A model generated the notes under the pieces. The model worked only from the letters and a program-made list of their open reading frames with translations. It made no database searches and had not been told where the DNA came from. From Breviolum minutum Mf 1.05b.01 (lineage: Eukaryota > Sar > Dinophyceae > Suessiales > Symbiodiniaceae), in the NCBI GenBank assembly GCA_000507305.1, contig DF240041.1, positions 1,253-65,252 of the forward strand: a stretch of DNA of 64,000 bases. The letters run 5' to 3'. The translations under genes were made by a program, and so were the position numbers. Within the stretch, counting starts at the first letter, position 1, and the number at the start of each line of letters is the position of its first letter. Below are positions 1 to 11,687 of this stretch, one piece after another.

Positions 1-386
1 TGAGATGAACACCTCAAACCCTTAAATAGGAAAATTTGAGATGAATAGCTTAAATCCTTGAGTAGGAAAATTTGAGATGAATATCGCAAATCCTTAAGTA
101 GGAGAATTTGAAATAAACATCTCAAATCCTAAGAAAAATATTTGAGATGAACACCTCAAACCCTTAAATAGGAAAATCTGAGATGAACACCTCAAACCCT
201 TAAAGAAAAAAAATTGAGATGAACATCCCAAATCCTTGAGTCGTAAGATTTGAGATGAACATCTCAAATCCTTAAGTAGGAGAATTTGAGATAAACATCT
301 CAAATCCTAAGAAAAAAGTTGAGCTAAACATCTCACATCCTTAGGAACGAAATTTGAGATGAACATCCCAAAATTTGAGATGAAAA
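1..386. repeat. Degenerate tandem array of small hairpins, copy 1
   Basis: Units of about 35-45 bp repeat with variation. The core is TTTGAGATGAACATCTCAAA, an inverted repeat with 9-bp arms and an AA centre, followed by 'TCCTTAAGTAGGAGAA'-like spacer. Variants such as ACACCTCAAACCC break one arm. There is no convincing reading frame; the predicted peptides are only translations of the repeat. Confidence 0.85.
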
Positions 387-872
387 AGTGGCCCAGAATC
401 CTGATGCTTGGCGAATGTTTGTCACAATGCGCCTCCTTGGGTTAAGAAACATGGTTTACTGGACCTCCTTGGATAAAGAGGAGGTACTTGATCTCCTTGA
501 AGAAAAAAATGATATACTCTACCTCCTTGGAAAAATGATGATATCCCCTTGGGTAAAAACAAAAGATACTTGGTCTCCTTAAAGAAAAGGATGAAAAAAT
601 TAAGATATATTGGGCCCCCTTAGCGAAAAACAGGAGAAACTTGGTCTCCTTGCAAAAAAAGGATGATATACTTTACCCCCTTGGAGAAATGATATACTGG
701 ACCCCCTTGGTGGGAAAACAAGAGATACCTGGTCTCCTTGTAAAAAAAAAATGATATACTGAACCCCCTTGGAAACCAGAAAATATTTGACATCGTTGGT
801 GCAAAGAAGGAAGTATTGAACCTCCTTTTGAGGAACTTTTTTTTAATATCAGTTTTTAAGTTTTACAATTTT
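387..872. repeat. Pyrimidine-motif array (C-Y-C-C-T-T-G-G), copy 1
   Basis: The motif CCTCCTTGG or CCCCCTTGG recurs roughly every 30 bp, separated by A/G-rich spacer such as 'ATGATATACTGGA'. At least twelve occurrences can be seen. The block directly follows the hairpin array and the same pairing recurs after the gap at 884, so the two arrays form one larger repeat unit. Confidence 0.8.
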
Positions 873-883
873 TTTGACCAATA

Positions 884-884
884 N
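884..884. other. Assembly gap (single N)
   Basis: The N sits between two copies of the same compound repeat. The sequence before it (ending GACCAATA) matches the end of the second copy near 1909-1916. The gap may therefore join two allelic or tandem copies. Confidence 0.95.
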
Positions 885-1880
885 CCTCAAATCCTGGAGT
901 AGGAAGATTTGAGATGAATATCGCAAATCCTATTTGAGATGAACACCTCAAACCCTTAAAAAGGAAAATCTGAGATGAGTAGCTTTTTAAATCCTTGAGT
1001 AAGAAAATTTGAGATGAACACTTTAAATCCTTGAGTAGGAAGATTTGAGATCAATATCGCAAATCCTTAAGTAGGAGAATTTGAGACAAACATCTCAAAT
1101 CCTAAGAAACAAAATTTCAGATGAACACCTCAAACCCTTAAATAGGAAAATTTGAGATGAACACATCAAACCCTTAAATAAGAAATTTTGAGATGAACAT
1201 CCCAAATCCTTGAGTAGTAAGATTTGAGAAGAACATCTCAAATCCTTAAGTAGGAGAATTCGAGATAAACATCTCAAATCCTAAGAAAAAGTTGAGCTAA
1301 ACATCTCACATCCTTAGGAACGAAATTTGAGATGAACATCCCAAAATTTGAGATGAACATCCCAAATCCTGAAGTAGCCAAGAATCCTGATGCTTGGCGA
1401 ATGTTTGTCACAATGCGCCTTCTTGGATTAAGAAAAGGAGAAGCTTGACCTCCTTGGAAAAAAAACATGGTATACTGGACCTCCTTGGATAAAGAGGAGG
1501 TACTTGATCTCCTTGAAGAAAAGGATGATACACTCTACCTCCTTGGAAAAATGATGATATACTGGACCCCCTTGGGTAAAAACAAGAGATACTTGGTTTC
1601 CTTAAAGAAAAGGATGATAAAATGAGGATATTTTGGGCCCTCTTAATGAAAAACAGGAGAAACTTGGCCTCCTTGGGGAAGAGGATGATATATTTTACCT
1701 CCTTGCAAAAAATGATGATATCATGGACCTCCTGGTGGGAAACAAGAGATACCTGGTCTCCTTGGTGAAAAAAATGACATACTGAACCCCCTTGGAAAAC
1801 CAGAAAATATTTGACATCGTTGGTGCAAAGAATGATCGAAGTATTGAACCTCCTTTTGAGGAACTTTTTTTAATATCAGT
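885..1880. repeat. Second copy of the hairpin array plus pyrimidine-motif array
   Basis: Positions 885-1375 repeat the TTTGAGATG..CATCTCAAA hairpin units. Positions 1376-1880 repeat the CCTCCTTGG units in the same order as 1-872, with small insertions and deletions. The shared tail (a T-run, AATATCAGTTTTTAAG, then GACCAATA) fixes the duplication boundary. Confidence 0.8.
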
Positions 1881-2280
1881 TTTTAAGTCTTACCATTTTT
1901 GACCAATATGTTTGTATTTATTTTTGATTGTTGTAGTTTTTATCTTAACTATNATTATTTTTTCAAATCAAAAAGCAGAGGAAAATATAAATTAACAATG
2001 AAAGAAACATGTTAAAATGAAGAAAGGTAAAAAGAAGAAAAATAATAAGAAATAAAAAACAAACAATAGATTAGTAAATGAAGTGGAGTAAAATCGGAAT
2101 CAAAAACAAAAAATAAATGCGAAAGAAAGATGAAATGAAAAAAGTAAAAAACTATTGAAACAATTTGAAAATAAACATATATAAGTTGAAAAATACAGAC
2201 AAGAAATAATAATAAGACAAAAACAAGAAAAATAAAAAATGATAAGGTGAACAAATAAATACGAAATCATTTGAATTAAA
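1881..2280. other. A/T-rich sequence without a gene; assembly gap at 1953
   Basis: Low-complexity A-rich sequence on the + strand with frequent stops in all frames. One N at 1953 marks another contig join. I see no coding or structural feature here. Confidence 0.7.
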
Positions 2281-2469
2281 AGAAATAATGAATGTTTTGG
2301 GGTGCCTTTCTTCCATATTCATCTCATCGATCTGGACTGGCTCCATGTAGTGGATCTTGGAATTTCCGTCGATTCTATAGGTTGTTTCTTCAAGTACTTG
2401 ATCGATCGAAGGTGGCAAATACTCCAGGGTGCTTTGGTGCAATCGAATGCCTTTTGTGATTAGCTCCAA
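2281..2469 (-). CDS. Possible coding fragment, unknown function
   Basis: A minus-strand stretch of about 60 codons stays open and has non-repetitive, protein-like composition (it includes ITKGIRLHQSTLEYLPPS). Downstream on that strand the frame enters A/T-rich sequence. It would be the only minus-strand coding piece in the window. It may be a relic exon or chance. No family was recognised. Confidence 0.2.
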
Positions 2470-2639
2470 GACTGGCTTGATTTATTGTGGCAAAGCTGGG
2501 ATGAACAGAATGATGCTAGGTGGCTCTTGGACAGTCATTTGCTTCAGTTGCCACTGTGGTGCACAGAGGCACAGGCAATGCTCTTGCCCATGCCATGACT
2601 TGATGCACTACTACCACAGTTTTGAACCAATTTGGTGAT

Positions 2640-2940
2640 ACAATCTCCAGGAGTGAGGAAAAATGAGCGCATTTGTTGTTTGTTTTATGCAGAGGTTACT
2701 CAGGTTTGTCAAGGAATTAAAAAGACTCCTGTCAAGGTTTCAAAATTTCTCTGAAGATTTTAGTGGTTTGTCAAGGAGTCAAAGACTCCTCCCAAAGAAT
2801 TCCAAACTCCTGTCAAGGGGGATTATTTTTGTAGAAGTTACTAGGTTTGTTGTAAAGAGTTGAAGATTCTGGTCAAGGAGTTAAGGAGATGAAAGATCTC
2901 CTGTCACGGATGAAAACTCCTGTAAGATAGATTGAATAGA
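2640..2940. repeat. Short inverted-repeat cluster (AGGAGT / ACTCCT)
   Basis: Phrases such as 'GTCAAGGAGTCAAAGACTCCT' and 'GACTCCTGTCAAGG' recur about six times. AGGAGTC pairs with GACTCCT across 3-10 bp, so each unit can form a small hairpin. No gene overlaps it. Confidence 0.6.
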
Positions 2941-3054
2941 ATTCCATAATTCTAAAAAATTTTTTGATCAAAATGTAAAAAATAAAAAGTCCTTCAAAAA
3001 TCAGGAAAAATGCTATTAAACAGATTTTTGAAAAAAAACATAGACAAAAAGGTA

Positions 3055-3150
3055 CCCCAATAGGCCTTAAATCTACAGGCCTTATTTAAGGGAAAAGGCC
3101 TTAAATCTACAGGCCTTATTTAAGGCCTACCTTATTTAAGGCCTTTTGGG
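3055..3150. repeat. AGGCCTTA direct and inverted repeats
   Basis: The phrase AGGCCTTAAATCTACAGG, followed by CCTTATTTAAGG, occurs twice in tandem. A third partial copy TTATTTAAGGCCTT follows. TAAGGCCTTA-type palindromes are embedded. The block lies just before a sharp rise in G+C at about 3180. Confidence 0.7.
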
Positions 3151-3253
3151 CTTCCTGAGTTTGATTGGATTTGGATCACCTTTGGATCGCGGAACTTCGG
3201 TTCGCGAGCTCCATAGCGGAACTTCGGTTCGCGTGGTTGCGGTGTGAGGAAGC

Positions 3254-4329
3254 ATGAATTTTCCTGCGCCTAAGCCTAAAGCTATCGCTAAGGGAGCCGG
3301 GTCCAAAGAGGTGTCTGGTGAAGCGGATGGAGCCACTCTGAGTCAGTGTCTCGCGGACGGTCGGGTTCCGGTACCTGATCGTATGACTTTTCCAAAGTGG
3401 CAGCAATGGCGCAAAGCTGAAGGGCGGAGGCCTATAAAGCGCAAGGATGGCGTTGGTCTTTCGACAGCTGAAGAAGTCGCGCTGTGGAGAGCTACGATGG
3501 AAGAACTTTATGGAGAGGACGTAGCAGAGGCAGTTGAAGATTCGGACGACGAGGAGGACGAGGAGGAATCTTCGGAGTTGCGATTGGGCGCCTGCGGCAC
3601 GGCCTGCTGCTTTAGTTCCTGTAGGTGCTGCGAGGTCGGTGGGTAGTGGTCCCCCTTCCTCCGCGGGCACGGGACCTGTTGAGGTCGAGCAACTTTTGAA
3701 AGAGTTGTTTGAGATCTATGATCCTGTGAAGGAGAACTTGTCAGAGTATCTGGATCGCGTCACCCGTTTGGCGTTGGCGTTGAAAACCCTTGGCCACAAC
3801 GTGTCGGCCGTGGACTTGGAGCGGATTACGATCAAGGCTGAGATGCTTAAGGAAGCTTTTGACCTTGTTGGGTCCGAGCCTAAGGCGTTGGTTCGCTCTC
3901 TGCGTGAGAAGTTCGCGAGGTTGGCTCTTGACGAGGGTCTCGGTGAGCAGGAGAGATCGATGCAAGTGGGTTGCATCGGAGAGCTCATCCTTGGCTTGGG
4001 GGGTAAGGAGAGTAGTGCGAGTGATATAAGCTCTTTTCTACACCTTCGGTCGAGGACGGCGCGGTGGGTACACCCACGCGGTCCAAAACAAAACGGTGGA
4101 GCCGCGTGGAGGTAGCGACTCGCCGGTGCGGGCCAAGTTGGCCGCCCTTGAGATGGAGGTTGAAGCCTTGAGGAGAGGGTCTGAGGCATCTAGTCCAGAG
4201 AAGGACATGGTCTTAGCGTTGGAAGCTCAGACGAAGGTACTTCAAGAAGCTTTGTCATCTCGAGGTGGAGGAGGACCGAATACCATGAGGCTCCAACGAT
4301 GCCCTTTGAGCATCATCTTATCTTTTTAA
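3254..4329 (+). pseudogene. Gag-like coding remnant with several frameshifts
   Basis: Three overlapping frames (3254-3646, 3534-4115, 4096-4329) give consecutive protein-like segments. The first is a basic and acidic N-terminal part ending in a D/E-rich run. The second is a helical segment (LLKELFEIYDPVKENLSEYL onwards, about 90 residues). The last is a coiled-coil-like tail (LAALEMEVEALRR). The block is clearly richer in G+C than its surroundings. The helical core followed by a coiled coil resembles a retrotransposon gag, but no zinc knuckle or protease is visible, so the family is an inference. At least two frame changes are needed, near 3580 and 4080, so it is probably dead or read through assembly errors. 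Confidence 0.45.
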
Positions 4330-6800
4330 AGCTGTTTTCTGAAAACGACATTGTTTGAATTCAACGATGTCGTTTGTATCGCATGCCTGATATCATGTTA
4401 ATCTTGAAAATGTTCTGCCCCATTATGCATGATCACCATGCATGCATGGATGATAGAGGACTATAGCTATACTCATGAAGCAATTGTGATACCGTAAGGC
4501 TCCTCAGGTGTCCATGGTCGAGCTGTTGTTTACACGAGAGCTGGAAGCTCTTATATGGAGATAAATGCTCTTAGCCTTTTCACGACATGGTTGCATGGTG
4601 GCTATGTCATCTAATTGCAACTATTGCACATGTCATGTCTGTAAATACACCATGTGCATGTGGTCCTGATGGTGGCTCTGCAGAGATGCTGCCTTTCATC
4701 GGAACAAGACTTTCTGCTTTGGCTTTTTGGTTTTTTGTCACCTGAAACTTCCGCCACCGGCTTGCCTGGAAACTATACAGTATTTTTCCATGTTTTTTTT
4801 TGGAAACAAAGACACCTGTTGCCATCAAAAGCCGCTATCCCGCTCGTAATTTAAAGGAGTGATTTAGGTTTTGGGTGTGTGTGTGTGTGTGGTTTTTTTT
4901 CATTTGTCAGCCCCAAAAGAAATGACTGCTTTGCTTTCTGGGCCAAGCAAGGGGTATTCTTGCGATTGCCTGAAAATGTGGTACCGGGATATTGACAAAC
5001 ATTCCCAGGACAAAGATATATACTTTATACACTGATATGTTTATATGCACCACACATTGAAACCAATTTTCCGAACATGTAAATATGACCCACAAACTTA
5101 TCTCCGGACTGAAAAAAAATCAAAACTTAGGGGTTCAAATCCCAAAGTGAAACCCAAATGGATTTAATTTCCTTTGCAAGTATGACTTTTTGTGATACCC
5201 TCACGGTTGTATTTTACTAAATTGGCAATAGCGGGTTTGCATTGGGGGTGGCGCTCGTGTGCGCTGATGTGACGTGCACTACTGCCTCCTGTGGTGATTT
5301 TTGACAATCTGTTTCGATTTGCTGGGGCCGTGGAAAGGAATGGCATCCTGGAGAAAACCACAAGAGGATTGGATATTATATATAATCAAAAAATTAGGTT
5401 TGGATACCTTTTCTTGATATCCTCATTCGAAACTTTTGAGAGTTCAAGTTAGCTGCGCAACAAACACAAAAACAACTGCACAGCTCAAACACGTTTTTGG
5501 CCGATCTTTTTTCTGCATTGGAGACACCGTGAAATTGCAAGTGTATAGAGAATGCATTTTGCTGAAGGCTTTGTCGTTTTTGTGTCAAACCATTGTTCCA
5601 TTTTTTTGGTATCCCACCAAATACATTTCAACTGGAGCCACGGGGCTCGTGATATATTTATGGAAAGAAAAATATTATCCTGAATGACTTCTGCAACCAA
5701 CTCAGTTCTAATGGGCAATTGTTTCGCCCAGGCCGGGAGTGAAAGCTTCGCCAATCAAAGATTCCTTGGAGCAAAGGTGCGCTGATGCGCAACGATGGTC
5801 GCAGGGGATATGGTTTTCAGTTTTACTTCAAAAATATCATGCCCCAAGTTAGTTGGATCCCGTCGCAAACAGAAACGCTTGGGTTGTTTCATGGCTGACA
5901 GTTGGAGATCAGCCATTCCCAATTTCATATGATGTCAGCAAGATTTGTTTAGCATTTTTTACTTGAGGCATGGTTTTAACTCCTTACAAGTATCCTTAAT
6001 TCGAGTGGTTTTGGGTGTCATTACTTTCTGGCACTGGACCTTCTATGGTTATAGTGACCTATAAATTAGTCTGTAGGTATATAGGGGCCCGCAACCAAAC
6101 AAAACTTCAAGGAAGGCTTGCTGCAGGGCATTTGCTCAAGTGTTTGTTTACCAGTGGCCTAAAAACTCAGCGTCAGTGCGATGGCGGGTGCAGAGCAGTT
6201 GTTCGAACCCCCTGCTGATTGGAAGTCCGTGAGAGCTTTGGCAAGCATGGGATGTCCGATATGATATACCTTGTTGGTTTGGGGGTTGCGAATGTTCACC
6301 CACATGGTGTTTTTGAATGTTTTTGTCAAATGAAAATCGTTGCCACTACACCCCATAACATGTCTCAATGAATTAAGGACATGGCAAGGTGCAGTGGAAC
6401 AAGGAAAATGTGGCTACTCGTCCCAAATTGCAAACAACATTTTCCGATATTGATTGGAAGATTTCCTTCACCCCAAAAACAAACTTTCTTCAAGATGGAA
6501 GTATCTTGTTTTTCTAAGCTGAATTGTCAGGCAGCAATGGCAATGTTGATGTGGAGTTCACTCCCTCGCCAAGCAAAAGCTATGATTGCAAAGAAAACTA
6601 TGTGCTACACAGACCTTGTCATTCTTTCGGATCCTGATGGATGCACCCGTCCTACTTACAAGGCTTGCGTGGAATTTAAATGTGTTTTCAACAATATAAG
6701 TCTTTGAATCAAATGAACAGGTGCATATAGCATATGATATGATTTTGTTTACCTCTAATCTGTTTGTAAATGCAGGCTTAAAAGTGCCCATAAGCTTCTG
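4330..6800. other. No gene recognised
   Basis: About 2.5 kb with short open frames on both strands only. A (GT)n run lies at about 4876-4892. No splice-bounded coding blocks with protein-like composition, RNA genes or repeats could be supported. Confidence 0.55.
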
Positions 6801-6819
6801 ATTCACCAGTTCCCCACAG

Positions 6820-9765
6820 GACATTGCAGTGAATTATGTCTGGCTCCGTCCATTATGTGAGAAATGGCCAGATCGGATTCCTAGTGGTTTCTTCTTGGCA
6901 GACACGTTCTTGATGATGGATTCTTTTATGGGTAATTTACTGCTCATGGGCCCTGACCCCGAGATTGAATTGGCTAGGGAGGAAGCTCGTCGGGTAACAC
7001 GGCTTCTCGGAGCTCTCCGCTATTTATGGAGAAACGGATGCTGGGGTATAGCCTAGGAACAGATTTTTTTTTCTTTTTGGCATTTCTTTCCCATATAGTT
7101 CCAATAGTTTCACCACCAAGCATCTATATGTAGTTCATCAAACGACCATTGGCAAATCATTTGTACCTTAGGTGATGGATCCCATGATCACCGGGTCGCA
7201 GAACTCAAGCAGCTTCTCAAGCCCAGCCCATCAGCCCTGGTATCTTGGTCAAAAGCACTTCTTCTTTATACTTTCTTTGAATTTGTTTTTGGGGGTGGCC
7301 CTTTCTTGGTATAATCCTCCATTCCCTCACTATTGTATGCCTACAGTCTGCGCCACTTAGGCACGCAGAGCTTCAGACCGCTCTCAGGAGATCACTTAAA
7401 GTTTCAAGTTGAAAAGTCAACCACGCCAAAAGTTTATGCGTTTTTCAAAGCAGTTACTGTATATTTATTTAATTCTATCTATATATTTATATTTAGAGAA
7501 AAGATTCTTTGGGGTATGTGTATTGGGAACTGTTGGCAGGATGCTTCAAATGATGGGTCAGCTGATGAAGAGGATGATGATGCTTCTAGTGTTCATTCTG
7601 CAAACGATGATGACGTGGTCATGGAAAGCCCTGAGAAAGGTGAGAGCTTGGTGTTTTCTCGTTCTGATGACACCACTGCCGGAGAATCCCCCATGATGTC
7701 TGAGCAGGACTTGGGTGTTTTGGGATAATATGGTTTTATGTTTTGAATGTTACCCAAATACAATGAACCAAGTAAAGGCGAACAGGTAACATGATATCCT
7801 TCAACGCTTTGCCGCAGCCCTGCTGAGGAAGAATCTGACTCTGGTGACCACGCTGACTCCGAAACGCTTGAGTTGCCAGGCAACTCTCCGGAGCACGGTT
7901 GCAAAAGGCAGCGCAGTGAAGATTCTGAACCTCAAACGGAGGACTGGTGTCTCACGTGCTTTAAGATATCTTGATATCAAAAATGTACCTTTGATATATG
8001 TGTATCCATAGTACTTATCTTGATATGAATGAAACTATACATGTGGTTTTTGTATATCTAACATCCGTACATTTAATTCAATGTCCTTTCCAATCCTATA
8101 GCCTCCCTGAAGGATGAGTCGGTGGCTGACAGTGATGCAGAAACTTGACGACACGAAAGTCTTCAAATTCCTTTTGTTTTCATTCCCAAACCTTTTTTGG
8201 TGTTTTCCTTGCGAAATGTATTTCAATAAAACACACCAATCCTAAGGACAAGACATACCGAGAAGCTCTAGCAACAGTTCGGGCTAGGTCTTATCGAGAA
8301 AAGTTTCCTCTACCACCAAAATCATTGAAATCAGCACCAGCGCCCAAGCCTGAATGCTTTCATGCGGTAGATGAGCGTTTGGAGAATGCAGAGCCCCCTT
8401 TGGTTGGGTTGCAGGCTCATACTATAGGGAAAGAAAACAGTATCAATTTGTGTAAGTACAAGTTACTTAATTATGGGTTGTAAATGCAAATGTGTTTTCC
8501 ACAGTTAAGTACCCATCCGGTGCAATCCCATTGCAGGCTAAGCCAGCGGCAAAGGCGAGCGGCTCAAAGTCCAAGGCCAAGAAATCCAAGCGCAACAAGA
8601 AGGCTTCCTTCCGTCGCGGCTCCAAAAAGGCCAAAAAGGTTAAGAAGACGCTTGCGAAGGAAATCCCAGGATTGCAATTGGATGAGCAAGGTTATCCTAA
8701 GGTGGGGGTATTGTCTACTGAAAGAACGGTTTTGTTTTGAATCGAAACCCTTTTTTTGACCTGTTCCAAAAACCCTTTGTGAAAGTAAAGTTGTTTGGGG
8801 TACCCATTCTATACAATGAATGCGCCATTAAAAGATAATGTCTTGAGAATTCCATCCAAGTATCTCCCAACAAAACAAATGAACAAAACGACCCTAGTAG
8901 TGAAAGGATTTTCTTAGCGCCAACATGATCAGGAATACAGAGGATATTCGCTGGAAGAACTTCCTTTTGCTGCCCGCCCCCAACCAGACCGCGTTCACCG
9001 TGGCATGCACAGCTACACGGTCAAGACACATGTCCGTGACAATGAGAACAAAATGCATGAGGTGTTAATTGATATTTTGCTCGCCAAGCGAGCATATTAT
9101 GTCAAGAAATGCTGTGACAATGGGAGCTTGGGACAGGTCAGTTGGAAGAAGGCAGGAAACCCACATGTGGTATGGCCATGGCCATTGACCAAGCCCGGTG
9201 TGGAAAGTACAAAGTGTCCTCTTGAATGGGTCATGCAATCAAAGGCGGTGATATCATCGTCCTTTTGTTTTGAATGGTTGGACTGAAAATTCTAACCATG
9301 TCCATGTTTCTGATTCAGGTTTTGAGAGTATACCATCTCTATCTATGACTGCGAAAGGATTGGGGTATAGCGATGCTCACCCAAACCCAGTCAGCCCCAT
9401 ACTGCCTGAGAAGTTAAACCAGGGAAACTTGCAAGTGTTTGGAGTGGCTTCGATCAATGCGGTGAAAAAGATGTTCTCTTTAAGACAGCCGCAGGGCTTA
9501 TATATCTCTTTATTTGGTGAAACACTATATACATTGTAAAGAAATATTTAGATATAGATTTGATGTAGCTGACATAAAGAGGATACCAGTCATTATTTCC
9601 TCCCAAACCTCAATATCCAAAAACAAATATATACATGTTCCCATGCTGCAGTTGCTCCTCAGCTCATCTCTTGCCACAGCTGCATTCAAAGCAACCTGCG
9701 CCAGGTGGCAACAAAAGACTGGAATGCCAAGGCGCGACCGATGTCGCAAATGGGATTCCTGATGA
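6820..9765 (+). CDS. Multi-exon gene of unknown function (acidic, then Lys-rich, then a conserved C-terminal block)
   Basis: Protein-like blocks separated by intron-like sequence run through about 3 kb. They lie at about 6829-7053 (includes WPDRIPSGFFLADTF), 7172-7240, 7345-7440, 7541-7651 (D/E/S-rich), 7820-7950 (acidic), 8235-8450, 8505-8690 (a Lys-rich run like a nuclear-localisation signal), 8925-9230 (includes MHSYTVKTHVRDN) and about 9650-9762. Many are bounded by AG on the left and GT on the right, for example GTAAGTAC at 8452 and CACAG at 8501. The composition suggests a nuclear protein. I recognise no catalytic domain, and exact exon borders are uncertain. Confidence 0.5.
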
Positions 9766-9888
9766 CGAACGAATCACTTAAGTTGGCAAATCATAAAGCA
9801 GTTTTAACCAATAGCCAGTTGGCATTATTTGTTTTCTCCAAGAAGCATTTGTGATTAAGAGGCTTCAACATTTGGAAGGGATCGAGCC

Positions 9889-10419
9889 ATGGGGAAGGGC
9901 AGTGTTTCGATTTCTAGAAGGGCTGCTGCTAAAATGAGCGCGCAAGAGCTTGCTAGCTACAATGTAGAGTCTAGTGGCTCTTCCTTTCGCCAACAACAGA
10001 AGGGCAGGATCCTTGCTGGACTGCGTGCATTGAAGGCACCTGCTGAAACACGAAAGCGACTACGGCGCTTTCTTTCGCTTCATCCATGCCCCAGCAGAGA
10101 AATTGTAGAACCATGGGTGCGGGCCTACTTGAAGTCATCAGACCGGGGCGGTTTGGATTGTATTGCCGAGAAGTTTTTTGACTATGATGCTTTTGAAAAG
10201 ATGTGGAACGTGGGTGGGCAGGATTGTGAAAAGCAGATTTTGAAGGAGGTCGGAGAAGCTCTTCATCAGAAAGGGGACATTGCTTGCATGAGACTGCACT
10301 ATTACTTGTTGTGCTCTGCATTCTCCGTTTTCACAAAAGGCAGCCTGCCAGATGCTGTGAGGCAGTATCCCCGTGGCATAGAAGTGGTGTGGGATGGGAT
10401 TGGATCCTGGAAATTTTGA
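9889..10419 (+). CDS. Unknown 176-residue protein
   Basis: An uninterrupted frame starts at an ATG in good context (GCCATGGGG). The protein is basic at the N-terminus (SISRRAAAKMSAQELASYN) and helical afterwards, with a run of Leu- and Arg-rich helices. No signal peptide, membrane segment or familiar motif is visible. It lies between the multi-exon gene and a Cys-rich gene on the same strand. It might be the first exon of a gene continuing into 10661-11166, since both blocks have similar base composition and the gap contains CTTTTTGCAG. That link is an inference. Confidence 0.45.
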   Translation: MGKGSVSISRRAAAKMSAQELASYNVESSGSSFRQQQKGRILAGLRALKAPAETRKRLRRFLSLHPCPSREIVEPWVRAYLKSSDRGGLDCIAEKFFDYDAFEKMWNVGGQDCEKQILKEVGEALHQKGDIACMRLHYYLLCSAFSVFTKGSLPDAVRQYPRGIEVVWDGIGSWKF

Positions 10420-10660
10420 GACATAATGCTTTTTCAGCCCGGGCAAAAGAAAAAAAAAGGCTTACTGCATGCACCTTTGCGGGCAGTTAGTCCAGAGAGT
10501 GGGTTGAGATATGTTGCAAATGCTACGTCTGTTTGAGGTTGAAGGACTGTTGATGTAGGACTCATTGTGCGTCTTCTTTTAAATGTGCTTTTTGCAGGAT
10601 GCCAAAACTGATTGTTCCATTTGAGCTCAAGCCTCTGTATTTCAGTTCTGTTTTGTTGCG

Positions 10661-11166
10661 ATGCCGCCTCTCTTGCAGCCGGACTTGAAGGAGTGGGCGA
10701 CACTTGCGTCAGAGTGGAAGAGGCAGAACCCTGGCACAGATCCTAGAAAATTGAGTGTAATGAGTCGAAGGGAGTCGAAGGTGGCAAGAGCTGCTTTCTG
10801 GTGGGCATTGAGGCCGGAGCTGTTGGTGGTGAGTTCAGTTCCGTTCCTTGCTCCTGTTGTGGACTGCCAACTTTCAGTTGGTGCGAGGGCTGCTACAAGC
10901 GTGTTGATCTGAACTTGGGTGAGTCATATGGTGGGCTTTGCAATCCCTGCGGGGCAGAGAAGAAAGTCTGTGACGCTTGTTCCTGGGCTGGTGTGAGCTG
11001 GGAAGCCGGAAATGAAGCATATCAGCAGCAATCCCGACATGAGAAGGGAATGATCATCACAGGCACCGATGGCAAGCCTGTCAACCCAGTGCGCATTCAG
11101 ATGGATGTCTTGTGTGAGGTCTGGACGGGTTCGGCAGAAGGAGGTTATCTCCGTGGGTCAGCTTGA
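10661..11166 (+). CDS. Cys-rich putative zinc-binding protein, frame-broken
   Basis: The frame starting at 10661 (MPPLLQPDLKEWATLASEWK) runs to about 10830 and then loses coding character. Another frame takes over and runs to 11166. The second part has paired cysteines: CSCCGLPTFSWCEGC, then CNPCGAEKKVCDAC. This is a C-x2-C / C-x2-C arrangement typical of small zinc-binding domains in dinoflagellate hypothetical proteins. A one-base shift or an unrecognised intron near 10810-10850 is needed to join the halves. The exact domain family is not recognised. Confidence 0.45.
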
Positions 11167-11169
11167 AAG

Positions 11170-11687
11170 TGTGAAAGAGCTTCAGGTTTCATGATGCGAT
11201 GTTTAGCAGATTGAAGATAGCGAGCGATTGTGTGCAGAAACAATGAGCCCTGTAGTTGCCTGTTGCTGGAGATGTGTTGATGAGTGGTGGTGTTGAACTT
11301 CTAGACTTCATGAGAGCCCAGCCTAGAGATATGCACAAGATAGTTGCAACACGAAAAACATGTGTAACAACGATAGGATGCAAACGCCTGTGTCGTTCTT
11401 TCCAAGGCCTTGTGTTTTGTTCGTGGGAGGACGGCTGAGGCGAGGTGCGAAACTGTGGCTTTGAAATGTTGCATATGAGGGGAGTGCTGTCAGGAACCAA
11501 GGACGCATGTGAAATTGGATGCAGAGATCACTTTTTTTTGTACATGTTTTTAACGATAAAAAAACAAATAAAGTGGTTACTCGCTGATTATTTTGTGGGT
11601 TCTTGGCCCAAGTGAATGACCCGTGACCTGTCAATGTTGCAGTCGGTGAGATTTGAGATATCACCGACGGGTAAACTATCGCCGAGA
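11170..11687. other. Non-coding left flank of a YR-element repeat
   Basis: No coding block is supported here. It ends at ...GCCGAGAATAAG, where homology to the retrotransposon A repeat begins (11688). Confidence 0.5.

Noticed and set aside
1..386. CRISPR-like look of the regular repeat
   Set aside because: Repeats are degenerate, spacers are similar to one another rather than unique, there are no cas genes, and the rest of the window is eukaryotic.
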